Below are positions 34,301 through 43,896 of a stretch of DNA of 64,000 nt, piece by piece. The position numbers and the translations under genes are program-made. The stretch is from Pyropia yezoensis (lineage: Eukaryota; Rhodophyta; Bangiophyceae; Bangiales; Bangiaceae), in the NCBI GenBank assembly GCA_009829735.1, contig CM020618.1:25765122-25829121 (forward strand). Direction: 5' to 3'. The notes below the pieces were generated by a model. That model made no database searches, was not told the origin of the DNA, and saw nothing but the letters and a program-made list of their open reading frames with translations. The number at the start of each line of letters is the position of its first letter. The first letter of the stretch is position 1.

Positions 34301-34761
34301 CAACGCACGGGAGGGCCAACCGGGCGTGACCCGCGAACCACGCGGTACTCCGCCGAGTCAACACGGGCCGACCACACGGCCTGCACGTAAACAACGGCTT
34401 AACACGCCGACAGGTGAACACGAGATCGATGGACAACTGGCCAGCGACCACACCCTCCCGCCCGTCAGGCTATCACCGGAAGGCCAACTGGGCGCGGCTC
34501 AACAACCTGGTCCTTGACCACGTAGTGCACTGCACTAAGTAACGTGGCACGCCGCTTCGCGACCGGCGCGAGGCAAGCAGTGGGCAACACCACGGCCACA
34601 CTGGACCGAAGCTTCTGGAAGCACCAACCGGTGCTGGCGCGGCCCCGGCACGCTTGCTGGAGGCCGCGCCCGGAGCCTCCCCGCCCACACAGGGCACAAC
34701 CGGCAGCAACTTGCACCCGACCGGATCTCGCCGGCACGGCTCGAAGCTTGCAACGGGGGTA

Positions 34762-35167
34762 TGTAGCATGTCCGCCCTTTGTACCGAATTCCGGTATTGT
34801 CTGGCTAGTAACCCCCCTGACTGGTGGTCCCAACCTTGTCGGTATGGGCCCACTTGTGGCTCGCCCTTTGGGGGACTACTTTTGTTTTGCATTGTTTATC
34901 TGTCCTTGTCTTGGAGGGATCTTTTATGTTGTTTGCCATGCTCGTAGCGATCGGCCGTCCGGCCTCCGCTCGGTCGCTCGACCAGCATGTTATTTCGCCC
35001 TTCTCTGCGACGTGGGGGCTCGCCGCAGCCGTTCGGCCGGCTGGCCCCCCATCGAACGTCTGAGAGCTAAAGGATTGTCTTCCTTGCCTTTACGGTAATA
35101 GCTGTCTCTTTGCCTTCCCGGCGTCGGTCGGTCCCATATCCTTTTATCGGTCAACACATATTTCACA
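34762..35167 (+). repeat. Last (outermost right) LTR of the array, 406 bp
   Basis: Its left part matches the inner LTRs, but the last 30 bp differ at three sites (TTATCGG, ACACATATTTCACA), with one more change near 35082. It ends at CACA and is followed by the CTGCT duplication, with no primer binding site. Confidence 0.9.
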
Positions 35168-35172
35168 CTGCT
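35168..35172. other. Right target-site duplication CTGCT of the LTR array
   Basis: CTGCT directly follows the last LTR and equals the five bases before the first LTR, showing that the whole 20.3-kb array occupies one insertion site. Confidence 0.85.
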
Positions 35173-35658
35173 GAGGGGTGCTCAGTATCCACCTCAGGCA
35201 GTCCCTGTGCTACACTGCACCTCAGGCAGCCCCTCTGCTACACTGCCTCCGCATAAGGCGTGTATCATCGAACTAAGCCGGCAAGGCTGAGCCCACCTGA
35301 GTCGAGTCTACTCGACCGGTACGGCCGCGCTTCCACCCTCATAGGACAATGAACAAGTACAACAACAAAGAAGTGCATGAAAAAAAAAAAAAAACCGCAC
35401 ACAACCGAGGGGGAAAAGCCGCGGCCAGTACAATCAGACCAAGCAAACACCGGCGACAGGCGATCACACAAAGCACATGAACGCACAAGCAAAACGAACC
35501 ATCAAAAACACCAGCAAGGAGCAGCCGTATCACATGCATGACAAGAGAAGAAAACGCGACAAGGGACACCCCGAGCGACGCACAAGCACCAGAGCTCACA
35601 GGCGAAGACCGCAAACCAGATAAAAGTTCTCAAACAGAAAAGCCCTCACAGAGTCCAA
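35173..35658. other. Intergenic, no gene recognised; short 28-bp duplication
   Basis: A 28-bp direct duplication beginning ACCTCAGGCAG lies at 35191-35218 and 35219-35246. An A-run is at about 35380-35393. The short open frames show no recognisable domain. Confidence 0.6.
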
Positions 35659-37945
35659 CTATTGCCCATCCCGAATCTCCACGAAGCGACGGCGCTTCGT
35701 GCGCTGGGAGCGCACCGCCCGGGGAGTGTAGGGCATCTCCTCGTCGAACTGAATGTCCACAAGGTCCACAACGTCCGTGACGTCCACCACACGGACGTTG
35801 ACCGCGTCGGGGGTGCCTGCTGGAGACTGCTCCGCCATCGTGGTGGGCGGCGTAGCGGGCGGCGTAGCGGGCGACATTAGCACCACCCATTCGTGCCCGC
35901 GCCGCTTGTCACAGCTGTGCTGAATGGGACCTTCGCTGCCACCGCTGTGGACGGCTCCGTCAAGAGGCCGTCAAGCCACTCGCCGTCTTCCGCACTCATG
36001 CCAGCAGGTGGCATGGGCGCGATGGCCGCCGCGGCCATCGCGGCCGGCACACCCTCAACGTTGCCACGCCGTTCTTTGTCGCGCGAGGGCACCGCCGTGG
36101 CGGCGTCCGCCCCCCCAATGTCGACGGTGTCGTCGTCGGCATTCTCCTCCCAAGCGGCACCTGCAAGAGCCTTGATACGGCGGCGCAATTCCAAGCGCCG
36201 CCACTGCGCTGCCTCCTTCGTGCGCCGCACGTCAGGTCCTCCCCAAAACGCAATGTCGGCGCGACACTCAGCCACCCTGGCCATGCGGCTCAGCGCCTCG
36301 CGCGTGGCCTCCGCCTCGCGGGCGGCCGACAAGTCTGCGGCGCGCATAGCCTTGGCCGCCTTCGTGCCTGCCCGCCGCGACTGGAAAGCGGCGGGCCCGT
36401 CCTCCTCGTCATCATCACCGTCGATCACAAAAGATGGCTCCAGCACGGATGGTTGAACCACTCGCCCTCCGCGGTCACGACCGCCACCATCAACTGATGC
36501 GCCTCCACCACGGCCTGATGCACGTGCGCGACCAGCAGCTCGTCCCACGGGACGGCCACGACGGCGGCTAGCTGCAGACCCAGCGGCACCGCTAAACTTG
36601 TCCATATCCTTGAGAATCCGCCAAAAGCTCAGCCATGTGGCCGCACGCTGGTCAACGTGCAGGTCCGCCGCCTCCTGCTGCTCGTTGGCATCACCGCGGA
36701 TGGATTCTTAGAGGTCTCGGCGCTCAAAGTGGGCGGCGGCGGCCAGCTCGCGCTGCTCAGCCGTGATGTTGCCCGTCAGTTGGTCCCGGTCCACGGCCGC
36801 AAACGAGGACGCCAGGCGCTGCATGTGCTTCGCCACATGGTCGCGCATCTCCTGCGTCATGGCACTCGTCGTGCGAAACGGTCTTGCGATAGGCACGCCC
36901 TGGCGTGTTGGCAGCGGCACCTTCGACATTTTCCAGCGAAAGTCCGCGGCAACGGCAGCCCAAAACGTGCGACCCGCCGGGTCGGTCCCCACAATGGGGT
37001 CTTGGGAAATATCCTTGTACGCCTCGAACAGACGGCAACGCTCGACGTCCGTCCACGCCATGCCGCGGCCTGGCGAGCCTCCCACCGCGTCAACCTCCTC
37101 CTCTTCCCCCGCCACTTCGCCATCGCTGTTTGTCTCCGCTACTGCCGCTTTGGCAGCCGCGTTAGGGTCGCCCACAACGGCAGCGGGGCCCCCCGCCGCC
37201 GCAGCAGCAGGCAATATCTCTGCCTCCTCTTCACAGCCAGTGTCCACCTCCACGTTAAACACAGGGCCACCCGAGTTGGCCCGCCCATCCTCATGCCCGG
37301 CATTATGCACGATCTCGTCCTCCTCCTCGCCCGAACTCACAGCACTTGCGGGCACATCATTGCAGCCACCGCGCTCCGACGCCGCGCCTCCCCCTTCAAA
37401 ACCGCTCAGCTGCATCGCCTCGTCCACCTTATTGTCAACATCACAGGCATCGTCAGTCACCTCGACGGCCACACCGCCCAACGGGCCGCCCGTTGACGCA
37501 GGGTCGGCGCGCGACGGCGTCCAACGAGGACGCACACGCAGAGCGCGCGCCTCGCACGACGCAGTGCTTGCGGCCGTAGGATTGTCTGCCACGTCCACAA
37601 GGGCCATCGAAGCGGTCGCTTGCTCAGCCGGCGACAGGTCTTCCAGCCGGCGCGCAATACGGATGTCTACGCGCGCGGAGGCGGTCGCGCCCCCGTCGGC
37701 TTGGTCGCCGCCGCTGGGGCTGCCACTCGGCTCATTCGGTCCGCCTCCCCCGCCGGGGCCACCGTCGACGACGGCACCGCCGCCAGCTACATCAGTCGAC
37801 GCGGCGACGTCGCCGCCCTTGCCGCCGCGCGCGCGGTCACGGCGGGCTCGAGCAGCCTCGTCATTGGCCCAGTCGGCGACAGATGACGCAAGGCCGTGGA
37901 AGGGAAGGTAGTCGCTTGTCGACCGCCGTCTGCGGCCCCCAATAC
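35659..37945 (-). pseudogene. Myb/SANT-like DNA-binding protein (Harbinger-associated or NAM-C-like), broken
   Basis: Three minus-strand pieces read as one gene. The first (37945 down to 36708) has a low-complexity acidic N-terminal part and then a Myb/SANT-like trihelix block (GMAWTDVERCRLFEAYKDIS ... AGRTFW). A TAA at 36708-36710 then interrupts; the frame continues without shift through ATWLSFWRILKDMDKF, the kind of motif seen after this domain in NAM-associated C-terminal proteins. A Gly/Arg-rich linker and helical stretch follow to a stop at 35877. The last piece, in another frame (about 35886-35659), is acidic and ends in a basic TKRRRF patch, so a one-base shift near 35880 is likely. 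Such proteins are often the second protein of PIF/Harbinger transposons or expanded host families. The 5' end is cut by element B. Confidence 0.55.
37941..37945. other. Left target-site duplication of element B (AATAC)
   Basis: AATAC precedes the 5' LTR and AACAC follows the 3' LTR (47326-47330). They match at four of five bases; one T/C transition after insertion explains the difference. Confidence 0.65.
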
Positions 37946-38414
37946 TGTGGCAATGTTGACCCCAAGGTAGGGGGGCAACACGTGCCATGCAAGGGGCGGC
38001 AGGCCACTTGCCTGATCCGTTCCTCCCCCTGCATTTGGGTCCATATTCCCTAAGTTTGGGATAGTTAGCTTAGTAGTAAATCCAACTTGAATTTGAGGGT
38101 TTTCTGCATTTATCGTCTTGAATTTTCGTGTGGCCCGGTGGGCAGGTGCTGGGGTGGGAGATTCTGAGTGGCGAGATTCTGAGTGGACCCGGGGGGGATA
38201 AGGGGAGGGACAGCGGGGCTTGGCCCTGCGTCCCCGTCCCGACCAAGAAACTGTTGGACCACACACCATCCTCTTGTATGTCCGTGGGGGGTTTGCCCCA
38301 CAACAGGGACAGAATGTGTGCGACTTGAACTTCTTCCGGTTCCCCCGACACGGGATGCAGCCCTTGCACACCGCCCCAACTTGGGTGCCGTGTGTGCATG
38401 TGGTTTTTGCCACA
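37946..38414 (+). repeat. Element B 5' LTR, 469 bp
   Basis: Begins TGTGGCAATGTTGACC and ends TTTTTGCCACA. The same sequence recurs at 46857-47325 with the same length. The minus strand is open throughout and would encode a Cys-rich peptide (see findings). Confidence 0.92.
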
Positions 38415-38416
38415 TT

Positions 38417-38434
38417 TGGAGGAGCAGCAGGGGA
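38417..38434 (+). other. Element B primer binding site
   Basis: TGGAGGAGCAGCAGGGGA starts two bases after the LTR. It differs at one base from the site used by the tandem-array element and by element C. Confidence 0.8.
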
Positions 38435-38533
38435 CAGAGGTAAACTTTACCTCCGTGTGCACCCGGGTGTAGGGGGCCCTCTGTCTCAGAGGAACGGTGG
38501 ACTTGGACCGTGTCATACGGATCTTCAGCCAAC

Positions 38534-40480
38534 ATGGCTAGCTCGGACCCCCCGTCGTCCGGGGAGTACACGGGTGACGCACGTACTTCAGTGCCTTTGA
38601 ATACTGGTGAGACACAGGTGGGTTTACCTGGGGTCGCAGAGGGACTAGAGGTCCCTCAAGCCAGCAGGACTGGAAGTGCGGGCGGGCAACAGGCCACCCC
38701 GACTCAGTCGGGAGTTCACTCGGGTGACACTTCTGATGTGGGTGGGCCGAAGTCTGGCCACCGTGTGGGATACTCAACGGGAACGTCCCAAGGGGTGAGG
38801 ACTGTCCCCGCGGGTTCCACTCGGGTTGGAGCCAACTTTGGCTTGGAGCCGTCGCCAACTAGGCTTTCGGAGGACGGCGGACCTCCGTTGGTCGGCGATG
38901 GGCTCGCGCCCATGCCCCCGGTTGAGACCCCTGCGGAACGTGGTTACCCCTCAGGTGGACTCCGGGAGGCGGACCGAGACTCAACTGGAGTCGTCAATCC
39001 ACTCCTCGCGGAAATTGTCCGTCGGGAGGCGACCAATGTGTTGCGGCAGACTTTGCTGGACCTGGTGGTCACGATGACGAATACTATTTTGAATCAGATT
39101 GTGGCGAGTTTGCCAGATGGCCTTAATGTCCAGACCGGATTGGGGCTTTCGAGCCCGCAGGCGCAGGGGGAATCTCCCCTGACGCCTATTCCGGGTCGCC
39201 CCGAACAGGGGGGGACCCCTGTGACTCCCAACGTGGGAGCCGCACCATTCTCGGTGGGGCGTACGCCCTTCACGGGGGAGTTCCCCTCGGAAACGCCGAC
39301 GGCTACACCAAGCTCGCCGTACCAGACTACAGGCGCTGAGGGTCAACTTACCCCAGTGCCACAGCGGCTGTTCCCTCAACGTGAGGTGCCGCCCAAGATC
39401 CAGGTAGCCAACCCGGTCTACCAGCGGATCTTTGACTGTGAGACCTACGCCCTCCACAACAAGTCGGTGGCGTATGGTCCTGACCAGGCCCGAGGCATGG
39501 GCCGCGCCAAGAAGAATGCACTTCATTCTTTTGGGCACAAAGCGGAGTGGGATGGAACCCCCCCCCTCCGTGTCTTTGAGTTCCTACGTCGTTTCACAAA
39601 AGCCTGTGACGACAATGCCATAAGTGAAGGCATGGCTTTTTACATGCTACAGGAGTTTACTAAGGGCGACCTGCGGACAGAACTTATGTCCGTCATGCCC
39701 AGCTCCTCAAGTGGAGGCGCTGGGGAGGTGACGTCCTATTTGGAGCTCGTCAACTGGTTGTTGAGAGCCATGGTTGATGAGGCAGCGTTGGCTTCTCAAG
39801 TCGAGGAGTTTACGCAAGCCCATCAGGAAGAGGCGGAGGACGAGTTGTCCTTTGCGGAGCGAGTCCGTAAGCTCAACAATCTTTGTGGGTTTCTTCATCC
39901 ACAAGCTGTGGTGACGAGTCGGTTTGTGGAGGGACTCTATTGGTCAGTCCGGATGGAGACCCGGGAGCATAACACTGCCCGGGCGACCCTGGCCGAGTTG
40001 GCAAGGTTCGCCTATCGCAGAGGCGAGGCCTACCGCAAGGTGCGGGAGGAACAACGCCAGGAGCGTCAGGCCGAGTTTGCCAAGGAACGGGAGGAGGCGC
40101 GCCAGGCCAGAGAGTTGAGAGAGGCACGCCGAATCCGCAAGGAGAGGTTGGTAGCTGCCGTGGGAACTTCCCAGGGTATCTCTTCGTCTTCCCCAGTTGG
40201 GAAAACCCCTCCGGGAACTGACAATCGGTGTTGGAACTGCAACTCCGATGGACACTGGGCTTATAATTGCCCCAAGTTGAGCAAACGCATCCAACAACTT
40301 CTTAGGAATGCGAGTAAGAAGTCGGCTACGAACGAAGTACGTTCACGCCGCGAGGGTGGGTCTCGACCGGTCGTCGCGGTCGCCACACCCTCGGCGGAGG
40401 AGGCGGACACGTCGTCCTCGGACTCGTCGTCTTCCTCCCCGCCCTCAGATTCGGACGCCAAGTCGGCGGGAAACGAATGA
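38534..40480 (+). CDS. gag: Element B Gag (648 aa) with CCHC zinc knuckle
   Basis: The N-terminal 300 residues are Gly/Pro/Ser/Thr rich. A capsid-like helical region follows (FEFLRRFTKACDDNAISEG ... ELVNWLLRAM ... ERVRKLNNLCGF), then a charged coiled-coil stretch rich in Glu, Arg and Gln. A single CX2CX4HX4C zinc knuckle lies at C566, C569, H574, C579. The tail is Ser/Asp rich. I chose the ATG at 38534 rather than the in-frame ATG at 38510 because its context (CAACATGGCT) is the same as at the gag start of element C. The stop TGA overlaps the next ORF's ATG as ATGA. The frame is intact. Confidence 0.88.
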   Translation: MASSDPPSSGEYTGDARTSVPLNTGETQVGLPGVAEGLEVPQASRTGSAGGQQATPTQSGVHSGDTSDVGGPKSGHRVGYSTGTSQGVRTVPAGSTRVGANFGLEPSPTRLSEDGGPPLVGDGLAPMPPVETPAERGYPSGGLREADRDSTGVVNPLLAEIVRREATNVLRQTLLDLVVTMTNTILNQIVASLPDGLNVQTGLGLSSPQAQGESPLTPIPGRPEQGGTPVTPNVGAAPFSVGRTPFTGEFPSETPTATPSSPYQTTGAEGQLTPVPQRLFPQREVPPKIQVANPVYQRIFDCETYALHNKSVAYGPDQARGMGRAKKNALHSFGHKAEWDGTPPLRVFEFLRRFTKACDDNAISEGMAFYMLQEFTKGDLRTELMSVMPSSSSGGAGEVTSYLELVNWLLRAMVDEAALASQVEEFTQAHQEEAEDELSFAERVRKLNNLCGFLHPQAVVTSRFVEGLYWSVRMETREHNTARATLAELARFAYRRGEAYRKVREEQRQERQAEFAKEREEARQARELREARRIRKERLVAAVGTSQGISSSSPVGKTPPGTDNRCWNCNSDGHWAYNCPKLSKRIQQLLRNASKKSATNEVRSRREGGSRPVVAVATPSAEEADTSSSDSSSSSPPSDSDAKSAGNE

Positions 40481-41520
40481 CCGTTGGAGCCGGCCGTCCG
40501 AAGCTCACAACGGCAGCCTCGGCCAAGTGGGCCAGGAGGACGAGCCAACCGTGCCGGATACTGCGGCGACCTAAGGGAGTCCGCCCACCTCGGGTAGGAC
40601 TCCCTAAGAACGTAAACCCACGTCGGGTCATCGCGGTGCTGACGGGTGAGAACTTCCAGGTGGCTGGACGGGTGCAACTTGCCCCCGGCCGCGCCTGTTG
40701 TGCCCGTATCGTACTTGACACCGGGTCAGGAGCCTCCTTGATACGCAAGTCGCTATTACCAAAGGAGGTGAAGCTCCAATGCTGGAGGTTCAAAGCTGAC
40801 CATATGATTGACATCAATGGTGGGGTACTTCCCATCGTTGGTGCCGTGACCCTACCAACTAGGTTGGGGACACATGAGGTCGACGTGACCTATGGTGTAG
40901 TTGAGAATATATCGGTACCCCTGCTTCTGGGTACCCCTTATGTTGTTACACAAGTGCCTTTGATTTGTGGCCCTGAGTACTGGGTCAAGTTGATGAATGG
41001 GGAGACTATCCCCATCCTTGGTAAGGGAAAGTCTGTGGCTCCTGTGACAGTCTCACAGTCGAAGCCTGTTTGCTCTGTGAGGGAAGGGTTTACTGCTATC
41101 CTGCGTTTAGCCCGTAAAGTCACGTTGCCCCCCAACTCGGTGGCGCACGTTGACGTTGTAACTGATTTTACGGGGAACGGGTTGGTGCACCCTTACCCCC
41201 GTCTTGCTCGCAAGCACCAAGTGTATGTTGCCCTTGGCACGATGGACTCCAAAGCTGGAGTCCCGTGGAGGATACAGGTGATGAACCTGAGCTCGTCACC
41301 CCAGTACTTCAAGTCGGGAGCCAAGTTCGGCTATATCGACCAACACGAGGGACCGGTAGTAGCGGTCACCCTCAACGCGGGCGCAAGTAGCGACCCGAAG
41401 TCCGGAAAGGAGAAGCATCAAGCCAAGTCGGCCGCCTCTCCTCGGCCCCATGTGAACATGGAGGGTGTCCCCCCCAGGTTGAGGGTTCAAGTTGAACGCC
41501 TCTTGGACCAATATCACTAG
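40477..41520 (+). pseudogene. pol: Element B Pol, protease part, ended by in-frame TAG
   Basis: The frame starts with ATG within ATGA, overlapping the gag stop by 4 nt, in the -1 frame. It has an aspartic protease with DTGS at residue 81 and the downstream ILGTP-like flap region (LLLGTPY). It ends at TAG (41518-41520), and the RT ORF continues in the same frame from the next codon. The corresponding positions in A and C are sense codons just before the conserved LWxGxLG/ATxHRI segment. The TAG is therefore best read as a nonsense mutation inside pol, though stop readthrough is an alternative. Confidence 0.75.
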
Positions 41521-43896
41521 TTGTGGGATGGTCAATTGGGACTCATGAGAGCCACCCAACACCGGATCGAGTTGAAGCCCGGTGCACCCCCTATACGCCA
41601 ACAACCGTATAGGGGAGGACCTCGTTCAAGGTCCCTCGTTAAGGAGCAAGTTGCTCGCATGGAGGCCCTCGATGTGATCGAGGCCAGCAACGCCGAGTGG
41701 GCGAGTCCGGTGGTTATCGTCCCCAAAGTTGATGGGACCCCCCGGTTCTGTATCGACTACCGTAAGCTCAACGAGAGCACGGTGCAGGACAGTTATCCCC
41801 TACCTAGGATGGACGACTGTCTGGACTCTCTGGGGGAGGCGAACGTGTTCTCTACCCTGGACTGTAACGCGGGGTACTGGCAAATTCCCATTGCCCCGGA
41901 GGACAGGCATAAAACTACCTTTACCTGTGACTGTGGTACCTACCAGTGCAAGCATCTACCGTTTGGTCTGTGTAACGCGCCGGCAACTTTCCAGCGCGCT
42001 ATGGACATGATTCTGGCCGGAGTACGGTGGCAGATCTGTCTTGTGTACCTAGACGATATCATTGTGTTCTCCCGAAGTCCGGAGGAACACATTGGCCATC
42101 TTGGCCAGGTGTTCAAGCTACTTGCTGACGCCGGTGTGTCGCTGAAGGCGAGTAAGTGCCACCTCTTCACTCAAGAGGTGGAGTACTTGGGACATGTTGT
42201 CCGTCCGGGGCGTCTCAGTGTTAACGAGAAGAACTTGAGGGCCATTCGTAAGGCTCAGTACCCCCGGACCCAGACCCAGATGAGGAGCTTCCTCGGGATG
42301 TGTAACGTGTACCGACGTTTCACCAAAGGCTTCGCCAAGGTGGCGAAGCCGTTGAATGAGTTAGTGAGCTCAACGCTCCCGAAAAACCTACCTCCCCCAA
42401 GTCGGGTGGCGCAGGAATCCTTTGAGACTCTTCGGGACCTTCTGCTGAAGCCCCCCATCTTGGCTATTATCAGGTTGGGAGGCCACTACATCCTGGATGT
42501 GGACGCAAGCTACGACCAACTTGGTTGTGTGTTGCTTCAGCAGCAGCCGGACAAGGAGTACTTGCCGGTGGGATACTTCAGTAAGGGGCTGAACTCGGCC
42601 GAGAAGAACTACGGAGTCACAGAGTTGGAAGGACTCGCAGTGGTGTGGGCGGTGACGTCACTTCGTCACTACCTAGAGGGTGAGAAGTTCCTCATTCGCT
42701 GTGACCACCGCGCGTTGCAGTTCATCTTTAAGACGGACTGTACGAACACTCGTCTCAATCGGTGGAGGGTGCGACTGGCACCCTTCAACTTTGACATTGA
42801 GCACCGACCTGGCAGGCAACATGCCCTTGCCGACGGCCTCTCTCGGGTACCTACCGAGGGGCTGGACACTAACCCAGTCGATGAGGACATCCCCATCGTG
42901 GGGGTAGTCACGCGCTCGGGTAAGGCGTTGAACCCTGAGGCGCCAGGGAACAAGAAGTACTTGCCCCTGTCCCTGGCAGAGGTGGTGAAGGCCCAGGCCG
43001 AGGATCCCTTCTGCAAGTCGCAGAGGGATATACTGGACACAGTGGTGGAGACGCGGTTCTTCTTGGGAGACGATGGCCTCCTCATGAGGAGGGGGGTATT
43101 CCAGGGGACCGAACAACTTGTCGTCCCCGCATCCCTCAAGGGCAGTATCCTTGAGAGGGAGCACAACGCTCCCACGGGTGGACACCTGGGGTCTAGTAAA
43201 CTGTACCAGACCCTGAGGACCAGGTACTACTGGCCGTCCATGGTGGTGGACATCTATTGTTGGGTGGCTGCCTGCACATGTTGTGCACAGAACCGTCTGA
43301 TGGAACGGCGGCCTAGTACGGCTATGCTATTGTTCCCGGCCAAGGAGCCCTTCGCCGCGTTGGCGATGGACATCCTTGGGCCACTGCCAGTGACCGAGGA
43401 GGGCAACCAGTACCTCCTGGTCATCTGTGACCGCTTCACGAAACTTACGCGAGCGATCCCGCTGGCAGAGATCACGGCCATGTCGGTCGTGTCAGCCTTC
43501 CTAGATCACTGGGTTGCCGCGTATGGCATCCCAGATAGTACACTATCGGACAATGGACCGCAATTTGCGTCTGTACTGTTTCAGGGAGTGCTGGATATGT
43601 TGGGGGTTAAGGCAAACTATGCCACCCCCTACCACCCACAAACTAATGGGCAGGTGGAGCGCTTCAACAAAACTATTGTTAGGCAGCTGCGCCACTATGT
43701 GAGTGAGCACGTGAAGACGTGGGACCAATACATTTCTATCCTTACTACTGCCTACAATTCGCAGGTTCACTCATCTACCGGGGAAGTACCCCTCGCTTTT
43801 GTGACCCCCCGTCGTGTGCGGTCTATTGCCGTGCGGCGGTCGCTCCCAACTAGAGAGGATGGTGGCATTACGCCTACTCCTACTGAGAGAGAGTAA
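41521..43896 (+). pseudogene. pol: Element B Pol, RT-RNase H-integrase core, frameshifted at its end
   Basis: This continues the protease frame after the TAG. RT has YLDD at 176-179 of this segment. RNase H starts near the DVDAS motif (D328). The integrase zinc finger is H548, H555, C585, C588, and the catalytic core is D617, D677, E713 with 35-residue spacing. All catalytic residues remain. The frame runs into a stop at 43894-43896 just after a GAGAGAGAG tract, and the rest of the integrase continues one frame over, so a small indel in that tract has broken the gene. Confidence 0.9.

Larger units (their letters stand above)
14849..35167 (+). mobile_element. Tandem array of a miniature non-autonomous LTR retrotransposon (20 LTRs, 19 internal regions)
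   Basis: A 1048-bp unit repeats head to tail. Each unit is a 406-bp LTR (TGTAGCA...CACA) followed by a 642-bp internal region. LTRs start at 14849, 15897, 16945, 17993, 19041, 20088, 21136, 22184, 23232, 24279, 25327, 26376, 27426, 28474, 29522, 30570, 31618, 32666, 33714 and 34762. Every internal region begins with a primer binding site one base after the LTR and ends in a G-run just before the next LTR, so neighbouring units share one LTR. The array begins and ends with an LTR and is bordered by a CTGCT duplication. No gag or pol homology occurs; the open frames in the unit cross LTR borders and look spurious. Solo structure would be LTR-642-LTR, 1454 bp, in the class of TRIM-like elements though larger than typical. 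Confidence 0.92.

Noticed and set aside
14849-35167. About 130 repeated ORFs of 70-184 residues in the array, on both strands
   Set aside because: They recur only because the 1048-bp unit recurs, cross the LTR border, overlap one another in several frames and show no domain. GC-rich DNA is open by chance.
14849-35167. Array as a centromeric satellite, rDNA spacer or CRISPR
   Set aside because: The unit has LTR termini, a primer binding site, a G-run and a flanking 5-bp duplication. There is no rRNA sequence and no short repeat-spacer structure.
36763-37911. 382-residue plus-strand ORF, and the 187-residue one at 35893
   Set aside because: They are shadows of the minus-strand Myb/SANT-like gene, whose frame has the recognisable motif.
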